Part shown: piece after piece, positions 1 through 5,804 of the stretch
Numbering within the stretch: position 1 is the stretch's first letter
How the letters are laid out: the number at the start of each line of letters is the position of its first letter
Assembly (NCBI GenBank): GCA_002506025.1
Contig: DAWS01000130.1
Span: forward strand, 10,060-16,010
Reading direction: 5' to 3'
Length of the DNA: 5,951 nt
From: Euryarchaeota archaeon UBA111
Lineage (GTDB): Archaea > Thermoplasmatota > Poseidoniia > Poseidoniales > Poseidoniaceae
Program-made: the position numbers and the translations under genes
Notes under the pieces: generated by a model
What the model was told of the DNA's origin: nothing
Databases searched by the model: none
What the model saw: the letters and a program-made list of their open reading frames with translations, nothing else

Positions 1-447
1 TCAGCACCGGAACCAACCCCGAATGGTTTGTGGGGAGTAAATGTCGATGTAGCGCTACCATGCGCAACTCAAAATGAACTAAATGGTGCAGAGGCACAGA
101 TGTTGGTTGATAACAATGTAATCGCCGTTGGTGAAGGTGCTAACATGCCTTGCACACCAGAAGCCGTAGAAGTGTTCCATAAGAATGGAGTATTATTTGC
201 ACCTGGTAAAGCATCCAATGCAGGAGGAGTTGCTACCTCGGGTCTAGAAATGTCACAGAACTCTCTGAGGCTTTCTTGGACTAGAGAGGAAGTTGACCAG
301 CGGCTTGAGAACATCATGGTAAATATTCACAAGGCGGCTGCTGAAACTGCCAAACAATATGGTAGAGAAGGAGATTATGTATTTGGTGCTAATGTTGCGG
401 GTTTCCTAAAGATAGCTGAGGCTATGCAAGCACAAGGAATCGTTTGA
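1..447 (+). CDS. gdhA: NADP-type glutamate dehydrogenase, C-terminal part (5' end outside window)
   Basis: Glutamate dehydrogenase interconverts glutamate and 2-oxoglutarate plus ammonia in the cytoplasm, linking nitrogen assimilation to the TCA cycle. The frame is open from base 1 and gives 148 residues ending in TGA at 445-447; the family is about 450 residues long, so roughly the last third is present. Family signatures seen are ALPCATQNEL, then EGANMP in the cofactor-binding Rossmann domain, then GKASNAGGVATSGLEM followed by S-Q-N. In the Clostridium symbiosum and E. coli enzymes the serine of that ATSG stretch contacts the substrate glutamate. The end, FGANVAGFLKIAEAMQAQG, matches the C-terminal helix that packs back on the cofactor domain. 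These motifs are those of the E. coli-type hexameric, usually NADP-dependent class; cofactor preference cannot be proved from this fragment. No frameshift or missing key residue is visible. TTG at 28 is an internal leucine codon, not a start. Confidence 0.95.
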   Translation, partial: SAPEPTPNGLWGVNVDVALPCATQNELNGAEAQMLVDNNVIAVGEGANMPCTPEAVEVFHKNGVLFAPGKASNAGGVATSGLEMSQNSLRLSWTREEVDQRLENIMVNIHKAAAETAKQYGREGDYVFGANVAGFLKIAEAMQAQGIV

Positions 448-462
448 AGTCCGTAAACAATC

Positions 463-467
463 GGTGA
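463..467 (+). promoter_or_regulatory. Ribosome-binding site GGTGA before the small membrane-protein gene
   Basis: GGTGA lies between the gdhA stop and the next start and is complementary to the anti-Shine-Dalgarno end of 16S rRNA (AGGAGGTGA register). Two ATG codons follow in tandem, at 469 and 472. The first leaves only one base after GGTGA and the second leaves four, so the site favours the ATG at 472. Its presence supports translation of the small gene from a message shared with gdhA. Confidence 0.6.
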
Positions 468-471
468 GATG

Positions 472-636
472 ATGAAGCCGATTAAGGAAATCGAGGAAAA
501 TCTGGCTGATAAAACAGAATCGTCTCTAGGCTTCAGACCATCATCCAAGTTTAAGCGCGGACCAATTGGAATTCTAATTTACGCCTTATGTGGCATATTG
601 GCTCTGATTTCGTTAGTGGCCTCAGGAGTAATCTAA
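472..636 (+). CDS. Small protein with one C-terminal membrane helix, unknown function
   Basis: I do not recognise this protein. It has 54 residues from the ATG at 472, or 55 from the adjacent ATG at 469. The N-terminal half is polar and charged (MKPIKEIEENLADKTESS), followed by a basic stretch, SSKFKRGP. The last ~23 residues are hydrophobic (IGILIYALCGILALISLVAS and a few more) and form one transmembrane helix ending at the C-terminus. By the positive-inside rule the basic cluster before the helix suggests a cytoplasmic N-terminus, giving a tail-anchored shape. It starts 24 bases after the gdhA stop with no room for a separate promoter, so it is probably co-transcribed with gdhA. A real gene is favoured by the well-placed GGTGA site, the sharp polar-to-hydrophobic division and the clean stop (TAA, 634-636). 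A functional link with glutamate dehydrogenase would be inference only. Confidence 0.7.
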   Translation: MKPIKEIEENLADKTESSLGFRPSSKFKRGPIGILIYALCGILALISLVASGVI

Positions 637-685
637 CCGTTTGGTGAGATTATTCAGTGGCTCAGTCAAACTCAAGAATTGACGA
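637..685. other. Convergent intergenic gap
   Basis: This 49-base stretch lies between the stop of the small plus-strand gene and the stop of the large minus-strand gene. I see no T-rich archaeal terminator on either strand. The only inverted repeat noted is a weak 5-base pair, GTCAA at 665-669 and TTGAC at 679-683, too short to call a terminator. A second copy of GGTGAGAT sits at 643-650 with no convincing gene behind it. Confidence 0.6.
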
Positions 686-997
686 CTAATTCTGGAATAA
701 AATCCATGATTGGGTTGCGTCATCAAAGTAAGATAATGTGCCATCTGGCGTTATTGACCAATGAACTCCATTTTCTTCCCATGTTTGATTACCTTGTGCT
801 TGCTGCTCTTCATATGCCTGTTCGATAGTAGGTACTTCTTTGGTTTCATATACCGGTGCCATATTTGTTTCAGTAACCTGATCTTCATAATTTGCTTGAG
901 CGAATGGAGAGTGTGTATCTTCAGGCTTTTTATTTCTTATAACAAGAAGAGCGCCAATTACACCAATGGCAAAGATCGCTGCCAGAATAAACAAAAA
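686..997 (-). other. Transmembrane anchor and cytoplasmic WW-like tail (residues 1587-1689 and stop)
   Basis: A hydrophobic helix from F1587 to I1606 (FLFILAAIFAIGVIGALLVI) is followed by R-N-K-K, a stop-transfer signal placing the C-terminus in the cytoplasm. The tail is first acidic and glutamine-rich (residues 1611-1655). It then ends in a compact aromatic motif with W1659, W1666, D-G at 1671-1672, Y1676 and W1684, spaced roughly as in WW domains (W, G-x-x-x-Y, T-x-x-W). It lacks the conserved proline expected after the last W, so this is resemblance and not a confident domain call. Confidence 0.75.
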
Positions 998-3900
998 TCC
1001 GTTACCCTCATCCTCTTTCTCGGTTTCTGAACGCGCAGCATCTAGCGGGTAAGCATCTAGTCTATCGGGCACGCCGTCACGGTCCGAGTCCACAGATTCG
1101 TTACTATCAGTTGGGAATGCATCATCTAAATCGTTTACACCGTCGCCATCAGAATCAAGTTGTGTTAAACTGCAGCCATTTTCATCGATTATCTCACCAA
1201 TAGGGGTGTTTGGACATCCATCTTCGGCATTCACTAGTCCATCTTGGTCATCATCTAACTGGAATTGAGAACAACCGTTTTGATCGACTGCTTGTCCTGA
1301 TGGTGTATCATAGCACAAATCATCCGAGTTCCATATGTCATCACTGTCCTCATCTAGTTGTGATTCTGCACAACCATCCGCGTTTACCTGTTCGCCTAGT
1401 GGAGTAACTGGACAAAGGTCGATTGTGTTGTCAATCATATCGTTATCATCATCATACTGGATTGGGGAACAGCCGACAGAGTCGATATCAAATTGACCAT
1501 CTCCATTTAGGTCCAATAATGTGGTATTTGGACACTGATCGACATCATTGAAGACACCGTCTAGATCCGAATCTGTTTGAGATTCAGAACACCCATTGTT
1601 AGCTGCGACTTCAGATAGCGGTGTATTAGGACAAGTGTCGAGGTTGTCGTTAACGCCATCGCTGTCGATGTCACGCTGGTCAGCCGCACAGCCAAAACCA
1701 TCGACACTTGCTTCAGGAGTGGTAGAAGGGCATGAATCTAGTGCGTCATTAATACCGTCGTTGTCACTATCCAACTGAGTGTTTGCACAACCTGCTGCAT
1801 TCACTATTGCGTTCAGAGGCGTTGCGGCGCACAAGTCGAATTGATTTACAACTCCATCGTTATCATCATCTAGTTGAGTTTCAGAACAACCGTTAGCATT
1901 GACGAATTCTCCAAGTGGAGTATTAGGGCAGCCATCAGCGATGTCGGATACACCATCTTGATCGCTGTCGGTTTGAGAAGTTGAGCAACCATTTGTATCG
2001 ACTGTTTCACCAAATGGCGTGCCGGGGCACAGGTCAGGACTGTTGCCATTGGCATTATCCCCGAAGCCGTCATAATCAGCATCGTGCCACTGAGTACTAT
2101 CTTGTGGGAATTTGTCTGGGTCGTTGCCGTTCGCATTGTCGCCATAGCCATCTCCGTCTTGATCTGACCATTGAGTGCCATCAGATGGGAATGCATCAGG
2201 GTTGTTACCCTGCTGATTATCCCCATAGCCATCATTGTCTGAATCATACCACTGCGTTGCATCACTAGGGAACTTATCGGCGTCATTACCATTAGCGTTG
2301 TCACCATAGCCGTCACCGTCAGAATCAGCCCACTGAGTGCCATCATTAGGGAACATGTCTGGATTGTTACCATTCATGTTGTCACCGAAGCCATCACTGT
2401 CGGTATCAGCCCATTGTGTCCCATCAAATGGGAACGCGTCTCCTGCTGTTCCCTGAGGATTATCACCATAACCATCGCCATCAGTATCAGTCCACTGTGA
2501 TGGGTCAGTCGGCCACAAGTCAGGATTATTGCCGTTGGCGTTATCACCATAGCCATCACCGTCTACATCGTGCCACTGTGTAGCATCGAATGGGAAGGCA
2601 TCAGGATTGTTGCCGTTGGCATTATCACCATAGCCATCACCGTCGATATCACTCCACTGGGTGTCATCTGTAGGGAAGTAATCAGGATAATTGCCATTTA
2701 GATTGTCACCATAGCCATCACCATCAGTATCCAACCACTGAGTATCATCGAATGGGAAATCATCAATGTCGTCGTTATAGCCGTCACTATCACTATCCCG
2801 TTGGTCTGCGGCACAGCCTGTAGAATCAACAGCAGTTCCAAGAGTGGTATTTGGGCAGAGGTCCATTTCATTTGCCACACCATCTGAATCATCATCGAAC
2901 ACATACTGAAGGCATACATAATCACCAACAATTTGAACAAAATTTGCATCGTACAGATCACTGAATAAGCAGTATTGCCCAGAGGTTGTTGGGGTTTGAT
3001 AGTAGAATGTGCCAAACGACATATTCTGCGCAGTTGCCACAGATGTCGTCATCGCTGAATAGTTGATGTCAGCGCCGTTTGGGTCTTCCACTCTAAACTG
3101 ATGGTAGTATGTATCACCCGGGACGAGGTCTAGACCTTCAGAGGTAAAATCATTATTTGCTGCTGTTGTGCTGAATGAATAGCTGGTGATTATCGCTGAT
3201 GGTAGTTGCGGAATGAAATCCATGCTGTGTATGCCGATGTAACCATCTAGGCTGGTAAGGTTGATGTTGTAGTTTTGTGGATACAATACCGCAAAAAATG
3301 TATGGTTATCCATAGATGTAGGGTTATTCCACGAAACTTGATAGGTTTCTGAATTAGTAACGGCGGTGAAATTAATGATGCCGCCGCCAACCAGTGTGGC
3401 ATTCACGGCATCATCAGTGCTTATGTTAGGATTTGCCATAACTAGTGCTATTAATTGGTCCAAGTTGACCGTTGCCCATTTAATTGCATAAGTAGATCCT
3501 GATGTTAAATTGGTGGCGTAGATTTCCCCGGTGGTTGAGGAAGTGGTTTCAGCAACTAAGGTTTCATAATAAAAAGAATCACTATCGATATTCAAGACAG
3601 TGCCCGATGCATCTGCTAAAGATGCAGATACCTCATATTCCCCTTCAATATTAACACCTAGTAGCGTATGATTGAAAGTTTGAGTAGTCGCAGTTGCGGT
3701 AAAAGAAAAAGGTCCGTAATACGTTAATGGGACTGTGGTTGAATTCGAAGCATAGGTGAACTCATCGTTGTAACTATACTGATAATTGTCACCTACGACA
3801 AGTCCAGTTAATTCGATTGACATGTTAGTCAGGTTATTCATTGTGACATCCAGTCCAGTGAACGTTTGACCGCCTCCAGGATTATCAGTAGTTATTTCAA

Positions 3901-5755
3901 TGTTATAGTTACTTCCACTGAACCCAAGTGTGTATACCTCAATGTAACTCAATACATTGGTTGTTGCGACAAATGACATGTATTCAGTATTACCAACACC
4001 AGTAGAACTATCGATGAAAAGACCATTCACATCTTCCCATCTCGTGTCGATATCACCATTGCTGTGCATGAATGTGATGTTCACGTAATAAGTCACTCCG
4101 GCAACTAATTGGACTTCGAAATAGTCTTCATCATTTGAGGTGTCAAAACTCAATCCAGAACAATAAATCGGAAGAATCGATGCGAGGGATGCTGTTGCTT
4201 CGTTATTATTTGGTTCTAACATGTCTACCACAACATTACCTGAACCAATTACTCCGACATCGTTGCATGGGTTTGGAACTACGGTGCCGGAACTTCCTGT
4301 CCCACCGCCTCCAGAGCCGACATTCCACGTCCAAAATTCAATGTCATAAGCACCGAATCCTGAATTCCTTAGTATCTGAACAAATACTACTCCGCCATGT
4401 CCTCCAGCACCTGCAGCTGAGTTGTTGGTGGTAACATAATCAGGATTATTCCCTGTAGAAAAGTCGATTGTGTTTAAGCTTGTATCATAGATGTATACTG
4501 AGAAATCATTGGTTATCAAACTGCCATTAACAAAGACAAATGAGCTGTATGATATTTCTAAAGCAAAACCTTCAGTTGGGTTCAAGGTGAATACCATCCA
4601 ATCCTCATTATCACCATTCAGGTCTAACTCTGCTGTGGATATACCGGAATAAATTGGTGCACCTCCATTGAGTTGTGTCGGCCAAAATGGATCGTTTAAC
4701 AGTGCGTTGTAGTTATCAGGTAAGTCATAATTCGGGTTACCTATATCATTTTGATTGGTCGTTCCACTTGATGATGTGGAAAAGACCCAGAATCGTAGGT
4801 CGTAATCGACATAACCATTCCAACGCTGTATTTTGATGTAGACTGTACCACCTATGCTACCCTGTGAGTTGTTGGTGGTGACAAGTTCAGGGCTACCAAC
4901 CATTGAAGAGTCAACAAAGTTCATATTTGCATCATATAGCAGTAACTCAGCATCATTGACATATGTAGTGCCGTTATTAACCGAGTTTGCTGGGTAGGTT
5001 ATTTCAAAGGCCAAACCTTCGTTGGTGTTGATATTAAAGGATAACCAATCCTCATTATCAGTTGGGTCTACCTGGCCGGGGGCAATAGGATATGTGTATG
5101 GAGCAGACCCTGCAAAATTCATTGGGAAGTATGGATCTGACAACAGGGCAGTTTGAGTGTCTGGGAAGTCATAATTAGCCCAGCCCATGTCATTTTGGCC
5201 AGTACTTGGTTGCGAATTAGTCCATGTCCATGCTTGTAAATTGTATGAACCATAGCCATAGTATCGATAAATATGCACATAAATTGTTCCGCCGTGATTA
5301 GTAGTTGAGCCAGAATTATTTGTCGTTACATACTCTGGATTTGACGCGTACGAGAAGTCCATCTGATACATATTAGCATCATAGATGGCTAGATCAAACT
5401 CGTTATTGTAAACAGTTCCGTTTGTTGGTGAGGTGTAGGTTGGATTATAGTCAATCTGAACTGCTAACCCCTCACTTGGATTAAGGGTAATTGCGAACCA
5501 ATCTTCATCATCGCCAACCGCGAGTTCAGCACTCATTGGCGTGAGGTGGTAGGGCGAGGCGCCGTTTAGACCGATTGTTGTGTTAATCGCTCCTTGACTA
5601 TCAGGTAAATCCGAACCACTGTTAATATCATTTTGATTTGCACCAACAGCATTAACTGAACCGATGCCGGCAGATAGTGCAGTCAAGAGAAATAAAATAC
5701 ACACGCTTGAGGTTCTTATTTTCCCGCTAACATTCTTGGAAATCTCATGTTCCAT
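686..5755 (-). CDS. Giant membrane-anchored surface protein: PPC-like modules, Ig-like region, calcium-binding TSP3 repeats, WW-like tail
   Basis: 1689 residues with one open frame and no break. Residues 1-36 form a Sec signal peptide: basic n-region with KIR, hydrophobic VCILFLLTALSAG, likely cleavage after V-N-A36. Residues 41-480 hold three related ~147-residue PPC-like modules. Residues 497-622 form a classical PPC domain (LEPNNN, then NDEDYFEVQL). Residues 632-951 are beta-rich and Ig-like, with 12 N-x-S/T sequons suggesting glycosylation. Residues 954-1577 are thrombospondin type 3-like D-x-D-x-D-G repeats, which in known proteins bind calcium. A linker leads to a membrane helix at about 1587-1606, then RNKK and an ~80-residue cytoplasmic tail. 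The ATG at 5755 is the only start preceding the signal peptide. No protease or other catalytic domain is seen; PPC domains often accompany peptidases, but none is present here. A role in adhesion, envelope structure or particle binding is inferred. Similar architectures occur in Marine Group II archaea, so that origin is likely. Confidence 0.93.
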   Translation of the reverse strand: MEHEISKNVSGKIRTSSVCILFLLTALSAGIGSVNAVGANQNDINSGSDLPDSQGAINTTIGLNGASPYHLTPMSAELAVGDDEDWFAITLNPSEGLAVQIDYNPTYTSPTNGTVYNNEFDLAIYDANMYQMDFSYASNPEYVTTNNSGSTTNHGGTIYVHIYRYYGYGSYNLQAWTWTNSQPSTGQNDMGWANYDFPDTQTALLSDPYFPMNFAGSAPYTYPIAPGQVDPTDNEDWLSFNINTNEGLAFEITYPANSVNNGTTYVNDAELLLYDANMNFVDSSMVGSPELVTTNNSQGSIGGTVYIKIQRWNGYVDYDLRFWVFSTSSSGTTNQNDIGNPNYDLPDNYNALLNDPFWPTQLNGGAPIYSGISTAELDLNGDNEDWMVFTLNPTEGFALEISYSSFVFVNGSLITNDFSVYIYDTSLNTIDFSTGNNPDYVTTNNSAAGAGGHGGVVFVQILRNSGFGAYDIEFWTWNVGSGGGGTGSSGTVVPNPCNDVGVIGSGNVVVDMLEPNNNEATASLASILPIYCSGLSFDTSNDEDYFEVQLVAGVTYYVNITFMHSNGDIDTRWEDVNGLFIDSSTGVGNTEYMSFVATTNVLSYIEVYTLGFSGSNYNIEITTDNPGGGQTFTGLDVTMNNLTNMSIELTGLVVGDNYQYSYNDEFTYASNSTTVPLTYYGPFSFTATATTQTFNHTLLGVNIEGEYEVSASLADASGTVLNIDSDSFYYETLVAETTSSTTGEIYATNLTSGSTYAIKWATVNLDQLIALVMANPNISTDDAVNATLVGGGIINFTAVTNSETYQVSWNNPTSMDNHTFFAVLYPQNYNINLTSLDGYIGIHSMDFIPQLPSAIITSYSFSTTAANNDFTSEGLDLVPGDTYYHQFRVEDPNGADINYSAMTTSVATAQNMSFGTFYYQTPTTSGQYCLFSDLYDANFVQIVGDYVCLQYVFDDDSDGVANEMDLCPNTTLGTAVDSTGCAADQRDSDSDGYNDDIDDFPFDDTQWLDTDGDGYGDNLNGNYPDYFPTDDTQWSDIDGDGYGDNANGNNPDAFPFDATQWHDVDGDGYGDNANGNNPDLWPTDPSQWTDTDGDGYGDNPQGTAGDAFPFDGTQWADTDSDGFGDNMNGNNPDMFPNDGTQWADSDGDGYGDNANGNDADKFPSDATQWYDSDNDGYGDNQQGNNPDAFPSDGTQWSDQDGDGYGDNANGNDPDKFPQDSTQWHDADYDGFGDNANGNSPDLCPGTPFGETVDTNGCSTSQTDSDQDGVSDIADGCPNTPLGEFVNANGCSETQLDDDNDGVVNQFDLCAATPLNAIVNAAGCANTQLDSDNDGINDALDSCPSTTPEASVDGFGCAADQRDIDSDGVNDNLDTCPNTPLSEVAANNGCSESQTDSDLDGVFNDVDQCPNTTLLDLNGDGQFDIDSVGCSPIQYDDDNDMIDNTIDLCPVTPLGEQVNADGCAESQLDEDSDDIWNSDDLCYDTPSGQAVDQNGCSQFQLDDDQDGLVNAEDGCPNTPIGEIIDENGCSLTQLDSDGDGVNDLDDAFPTDSNESVDSDRDGVPDRLDAYPLDAARSETEKEDEGNGFLFILAAIFAIGVIGALLVIRNKKPEDTHSPFAQANYEDQVTETNMAPVYETKEVPTIEQAYEEQQAQGNQTWEENGVHWSITPDGTLSYFDDATQSWILFQN
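1157..1969 (-). repeat. Eight 33- to 40-residue cysteine-paired TSP3 repeats (residues 1263-1533)
   Basis: Units begin at residues 1263, 1296, 1329, 1362, 1395, 1435, 1468 and 1501. All are 33 residues long except the fifth, which is 40. The consensus is D-x-D-x-D-G-V-x-D-x-x-D-x-C-P-N-T-P-x-G, then a loop ending N-G-C-S-x-x-Q-L. The two cysteines are 14 residues apart in every regular unit and probably form one disulfide each. The same C-P-N-T-P...GC pattern is known from TSP3 linkers of OmpA/OprF-type bacterial proteins. A further unit of this class (954-986) lies before the 27-residue array. Two 22-residue cysteine-free units (1534-1555 and 1556-1577) follow this one. Confidence 0.9.
2084..2731 (-). 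repeat. Eight tandem 81-bp repeats encoding 27-residue calcium-binding units (residues 1009-1224)
   Basis: Units start at residues 1009, 1036, 1063, 1090, 1117, 1144, 1171 and 1198, exactly 27 residues apart with no indel. The consensus is D-x-D-G-D-G-Y-G-D-N, then two variable residues, G-N-x-P-D-x-F-P-x-D, and x-T-Q-W-x. Aspartates at positions 1, 3, 5 and 9 match the thrombospondin type 3 / EF-like calcium loop. Variants include DSDGFGDN in unit 5, GTAGD in unit 4, and LWP with SQW in unit 3. DNA conservation is high in places: 2521-2563 and 2602-2644, one period apart, agree at 41 of 43 bases, pointing to recent duplication or gene conversion. The flanking unit at 987-1008 is a 22-residue form lacking the five-residue NGNxP insert. 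Confidence 0.92.
2903..3862 (-). other. Ig-like beta-rich, sequon-rich spacer (residues 632-951)
   Basis: No domain can be named with certainty. The sequence alternates polar and hydrophobic residues as in beta sandwiches, and three segments of about 100 residues can be outlined: 632-733, 734-850 and 851-951. The first and third share a pattern of LVxGDxYxxxF early and a tyrosine-rich strand (SFYYET, TFYYQT) towards the end. Twelve N-x-S/T sequons lie between N641 and N911, a density that suggests heavy glycosylation if the host has an N-glycosylation system. C929 and C948 could pair. Confidence 0.5.
3890..4267 (-). other. Classical PPC domain (residues 497-622)
   Basis: The domain begins with the characteristic D-x-x-EPNN motif (residues 511-517), followed by SFDTSNDEDYFEVQLVAG, an alternating hydrophobic strand (YYVNITF), and a closing strand, YNIEIT. 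This is the bacterial/archaeal pre-peptidase C-terminal fold, usually a secreted accessory or binding domain. C497 and C532 may form a disulfide. Confidence 0.75.
4316..5635 (-). repeat. Three diverged ~147-residue PPC-like modules in tandem (residues 41-480)
   Basis: The modules begin at residues 41, 187 and 335, 146 and 148 residues apart. Each starts with Q-N-D-I/M and an LPD or FPD motif, and has a central (D/N)EDW followed by a strand ending EGLAVQI, EGLAFEI or EGFALEI. Each continues with a YDANM/YDTSL strand, then E/D-Y/L-VTTNNS, and closes with an aromatic strand such as YNLQAWTWT, YDLRFWVFS or YDIEFWTWN. The EDW block matches the DEDYF block of the following classical PPC domain, so these are best read as lineage-specific PPC-like beta-sandwiches. 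They differ throughout at amino-acid level, which indicates old duplication. A glycine-rich linker at residues 480-490 ends the array. Confidence 0.8.
5648..5755 (-). other. Sec signal peptide of the giant surface protein (residues 1-36)
   Basis: The n-region carries K7, K12 and R14. The hydrophobic core runs from about V18 to G32, and V34-N35-A36 offers a small-residue cleavage site before VGANQND. There is no lipobox cysteine, so ordinary signal-peptidase I cleavage is expected, with anchoring by the C-terminal helix. Confidence 0.85.
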
Positions 5756-5776
5756 ACGCTACCGACGAAGTATTGG

Positions 5777-5785
5777 TTTATGATA
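5777..5785 (-). promoter_or_regulatory. Possible archaeal TATA box for the giant surface-protein gene
   Basis: On the minus strand the sequence reads TATCATAAA, with its centre (5781) 26 bases before the A of the ATG at 5755. A purine-rich GGGGAGAG stretch lies directly upstream where the TFB recognition element would be. Archaeal TATA boxes sit about 26 bases before transcription start, so transcription would start at or next to the ATG, giving a leaderless mRNA. That fits the lack of a clear GGTGA site before this start (only CGGTAGCGT). The box departs from the TTTAWATA consensus, so the call is tentative. Confidence 0.4.
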
Positions 5786-5804
5786 CTCTCCCCGAAAGTT
5801 AGAA

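Noticed and set aside
69..317. Minus-strand open frame of 82 codons
   Set aside because: It lies entirely antisense to gdhA, whose conserved motifs prove the plus-strand frame.
665..683. Inverted repeat GTCAA/TTGAC as a terminator between the convergent genes
   Set aside because: The five-base stem is not followed by a T tract on either strand.
643..689. Second GGTGAGAT and a possible GTG-started mini-gene of 10 codons (657-689)
   Set aside because: It is too short, lacks recognisable features and runs into the end of the opposing gene; the octamer match may be chance.
761..1030. Plus-strand open frame of 89 codons, very hydrophobic
   Set aside because: It is antisense to the membrane helix and cytoplasmic tail of the giant gene, and the hydrophobicity follows from complementing that sequence. 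No ribosome-binding site is seen.
1210..2268. Plus-strand frames at 1210-1407, 1596-1778 and 1981-2268, rich in His, Leu and Ser
   Set aside because: They are antisense readings of the calcium-binding repeats, with no start signals and unnatural composition.
2084..2731. Regular 81-bp periodicity as a possible CRISPR array or regulatory repeat
   Set aside because: The repeats are in phase with codons, there are no unique spacers of separate origin, and the unit translates to a known calcium-binding motif.
1870..3015. Other minus-strand frames (1870-2373, 2374-2559, 2698-3015) rich in Met, Ile and Thr
   Set aside because: They are the shifted reading of the GAT/GGT-rich aspartate-glycine repeats, and their low complexity shows they are shadows.
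4135..4434. Plus-strand open frame of 99 codons
   Set aside because: It is antisense to the PPC region of the giant gene and shows no domain or ribosome-binding site.
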